Positions 62,454-64,000 of a stretch of 64,000 bases of DNA are shown in pieces; the first letter of the stretch is position 1; every line of letters begins with the position of its first letter. A program made the translations under genes and the position numbers. Under the pieces are notes generated by a model. That model saw only the letters and a program-made list of their open reading frames with translations, was not told the DNA's origin and did no database searches. Source of the DNA: Aromatoleum tolulyticum (GTDB lineage Bacteria > Pseudomonadota > Gammaproteobacteria > Burkholderiales > Rhodocyclaceae); contig NZ_FTMD01000013.1 in the NCBI RefSeq assembly GCF_900156155.1, positions 1-64,000 of the forward strand. The letters run 5' to 3'.

Positions 62454-63395
62454 TCAGGCGTGGCGCGCGAAGGCGAGTGTCGCGGCGAGCACGAGGCCGT
62501 GCAGGTTCGCGGCCGCGATCGTCAATTTGATCGCCGGGCGCAGTTCCGCCGGCTCGGTTGCGTGCTCGCGCAGCAGGCGCGCCGCGTGGAAGGACAGCAC
62601 CAGCGTCAGCGCCGCCGCCGCGCAGGCCTGGGGAAGGTTGTAGCGTCCGACCTGCAGCACGAGCCAGCCGTAGGCCGCCAACGCGATCGCGAAGTAGCCC
62701 CATTTTGCCGTATCGGCGCCCAGCCGCACGACCAGCGTACGCTTGCCTGCGGCCTCGTCGCCGGCGCGGTCGGGGAACTGGTTGATGAAGAGCAGGTTCG
62801 CGACCAGCAGCGCGAACGAGAATCCCGCTGCGACGGGCGTCCACGCGAAGGCCCCGCGTTGCACGAAGTCCGTGCCGGCGACGACCAGCAGCCACGCTCC
62901 GGCGATCGCGAATTCGCCCAGCCCGCGGCTCGCGAGCCTGAGCGGCGGCGCCGAATAGGCCCAGCCGAAAACGAGTCCCGCGAGCCCGATCGCGATCAGA
63001 CCGACACCCGAGCCGAGGGCGAGCCACAGTCCCGCGGGCACCACCAGCCCGAGCAGCGCATAGGCGAAGCGTGCGGTCTGGTCCGTCGTCAGCACGCCGT
63101 TCTGGATGAAACGGCTGCCGCCGGTGAAGGGATAGAGCCGGTCGGTGTTCGCGGCGTCGGCGCCGCTCAGCGCGTCGTGGTAGTCGTTGAGCACGTTCGC
63201 GCCGGCATGGGCGAGCAGGGCGAAGAGCACCGTCACGACCGCACGCAGCGCATCGAGCGCGACGCCGTCCGCACGCGCCGCGGCCAGCCCGATCAGGCAG
63301 CCGACCAGGGTCACGCTGAGGAAGGCGGGTCGGGTTGCCGCGAAGTAAATCCGAATGGAGGATGTCGCTGCATCCCGTCGCGGTTCAGACGCCAT
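62454..63395 (-). CDS. UbiA-family prenyltransferase, MenA-like
   Basis: 313 residues with about nine helices. First aspartate motif [14 protein letters not shown] followed by [18 protein letters not shown], second motif [24 protein letters not shown]: this looks like 1,4-dihydroxy-2-naphthoate prenyltransferase (MenA) rather than UbiA (4-hydroxybenzoate). The existence of a menaquinone pathway would suit the quinol:fumarate reductase, but other men genes are not in the window. Confidence 0.8.
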   Translation of the reverse strand: MASEPRRDAATSSIRIYFAATRPAFLSVTLVGCLIGLAAARADGVALDALRAVVTVLFALLAHAGANVLNDYHDALSGADAANTDRLYPFTGGSRFIQNGVLTTDQTARFAYALLGLVVPAGLWLALGSGVGLIAIGLAGLVFGWAYSAPPLRLASRGLGEFAIAGAWLLVVAGTDFVQRGAFAWTPVAAGFSFALLVANLLFINQFPDRAGDEAAGKRTLVVRLGADTAKWGYFAIALAAYGWLVLQVGRYNLPQACAAAALTLVLSFHAARLLREHATEPAELRPAIKLTIAAANLHGLVLAATLAFARHA

Positions 63396-63996
63396 TGAGG
63401 AAGTTGGCGACGTTATAGCGAGCTGCTCCGATCATCAGGGCGAGGGCGAGAACGCCGAAAAACCGGAAGGTGTGCACGTAGGCGGTCTTCGACGATTTGT
63501 GCCGGAAAATGCGTTGCGCCGACAGCGCTCCCAGCCAGCCGCCGGCCAAGCCAACAAACTGCAGGTTGCTTTCCGGGATGCGCCACGCATCGCGTTCCGC
63601 TCGTCGCTTGTCGATGTTGTACATCACGAATGCGACGAGGCTCATTCCAACGATCAAGGCAATCAGCATGGTCGGAAGTTTGCCGGAGCTTACGAGCCAC
63701 AGGGGAACCGCTACATGTGCGCCGGCGATGATCGCATCCGGGCTCCAGCCCCACGGTCGACCGGCTCGTGTCGGGCGCGCGGGAGTGGTCCCCGGATACC
63801 TGACCTTAACGGCACTGGATTTCTTGTCGCTCGGCGTGACGATTTCATAGGTCACGATCTTCCCGGCCGTCGGCCTTGTCGTCGAGCCCTGCAACTCCGA
63901 GATGTGAAAGAAGTACCGTTCGTTAGTCCCGTTGGTCGTGACGAAACCGAAGCCCCGGTCGTCGTTCCACTCGGTGATCTTTCCCTGATATCGCAT
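63385..63996 (-). CDS. Cold-shock domain fused to DUF1294 membrane domain
   Basis: 203 residues. N-terminal cold-shock domain (YQGKITEWNDDRGFGFVTTN..ERYFFHISELQG) with RNP1 RGFGFV, a basic linker, and the DUF1294 membrane domain with about three helices (AHVAVPLWLV, LIALIVGMSLVAFVMYNIDKR, WRIPESNLQFVGLAGGWLGAL). Fusions of this kind occur widely; role unknown. Starts four bases from the window edge, so its promoter is not seen; it overlaps the prenyltransferase start by 11 bp. Confidence 0.88.
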   Translation of the reverse strand: MRYQGKITEWNDDRGFGFVTTNGTNERYFFHISELQGSTTRPTAGKIVTYEIVTPSDKKSSAVKVRYPGTTPARPTRAGRPWGWSPDAIIAGAHVAVPLWLVSSGKLPTMLIALIVGMSLVAFVMYNIDKRRAERDAWRIPESNLQFVGLAGGWLGALSAQRIFRHKSSKTAYVHTFRFFGVLALALMIGAARYNVANFLNGV

Positions 63997-64000
63997 AGGG

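Overview
The window is GC-rich, densely packed betaproteobacterial chromosome. The gene content (class I PhaC, GNAT-carbonic anhydrase fusion, E. coli-type frdABCD, an ethylbenzene-dehydrogenase-like heme protein, a multiheme b/c cytochrome, cytochrome P460) points to Rhodocyclales, probably an Azoarcus/Aromatoleum/Thauera-type facultative anaerobe. That placement is inferred from gene content only. No rRNA, tRNA, CRISPR array, prophage or insertion sequence was seen.

Layout. 1-2.15 kb: the N-terminal part of a LapA-type surface adhesin with exact 300-bp repeats, running off the left edge. 2.5-4.5 kb: rlhA. 4.5-12.4 kb, all on the minus strand: kup, then seven tightly overlapping genes (10488 to 5715) ending in a P1B ATPase with an SCA membrane motif, then a secreted glycosidase. 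The seven genes look like a ferrosome (fez) type iron-organelle operon, with three HMA-like domains carrying an Arg-rich motif instead of CxxC and a membrane-tethered ferritin-like protein. This is the most interesting locus. 12.6-17 kb: a metal-receptor-like protein, a PIN protein, phaC and an MBL hydrolase. 17-24.6 kb: a LiuR-like MerR regulator with a matching palindrome, the GNAT-carbonic anhydrase fusion, thiolase, acyl-CoA dehydrogenase, enoyl-CoA hydratase, HMG-CoA lyase, two tiny DUF1289 proteins and an MBL hydrolase, which together look like a branched-chain acyl-CoA catabolic block. 24.7-33.3 kb: rapZ, a NusG-II/Gx-transporter pair, an AhpD-like protein, ruvC, an autotransporter esterase, a periplasmic protein, dctA and a DMT exporter.

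33.6-40.5 kb is a respiratory block: frdABCD, an EB_dh-type cytochrome and a nine-heme-motif cytochrome fused to a b-type membrane domain. DctA nearby could supply the C4-dicarboxylates for fumarate respiration. 40.6-48 kb holds yebC, a HerA-like ATPase, a DMT transporter, a DUF2182/DUF1326 pair and a soluble CZB chemoreceptor.

48-54 kb is the activated-methyl cycle: ahcY-metF behind an SAH riboswitch and metK behind a strong promoter, a SAM-II-like pseudoknot leader and a terminator. Between them sit cspA, an infA copy that seems to start at an ATC codon, and cytochrome P460. 54-64 kb is housekeeping: two LpxL-type acyltransferases, dapF-DUF484-xerC, a winged-helix regulator, rlmI, ruvA and ruvB, a UbiA prenyltransferase and a cold-shock/DUF1294 fusion.
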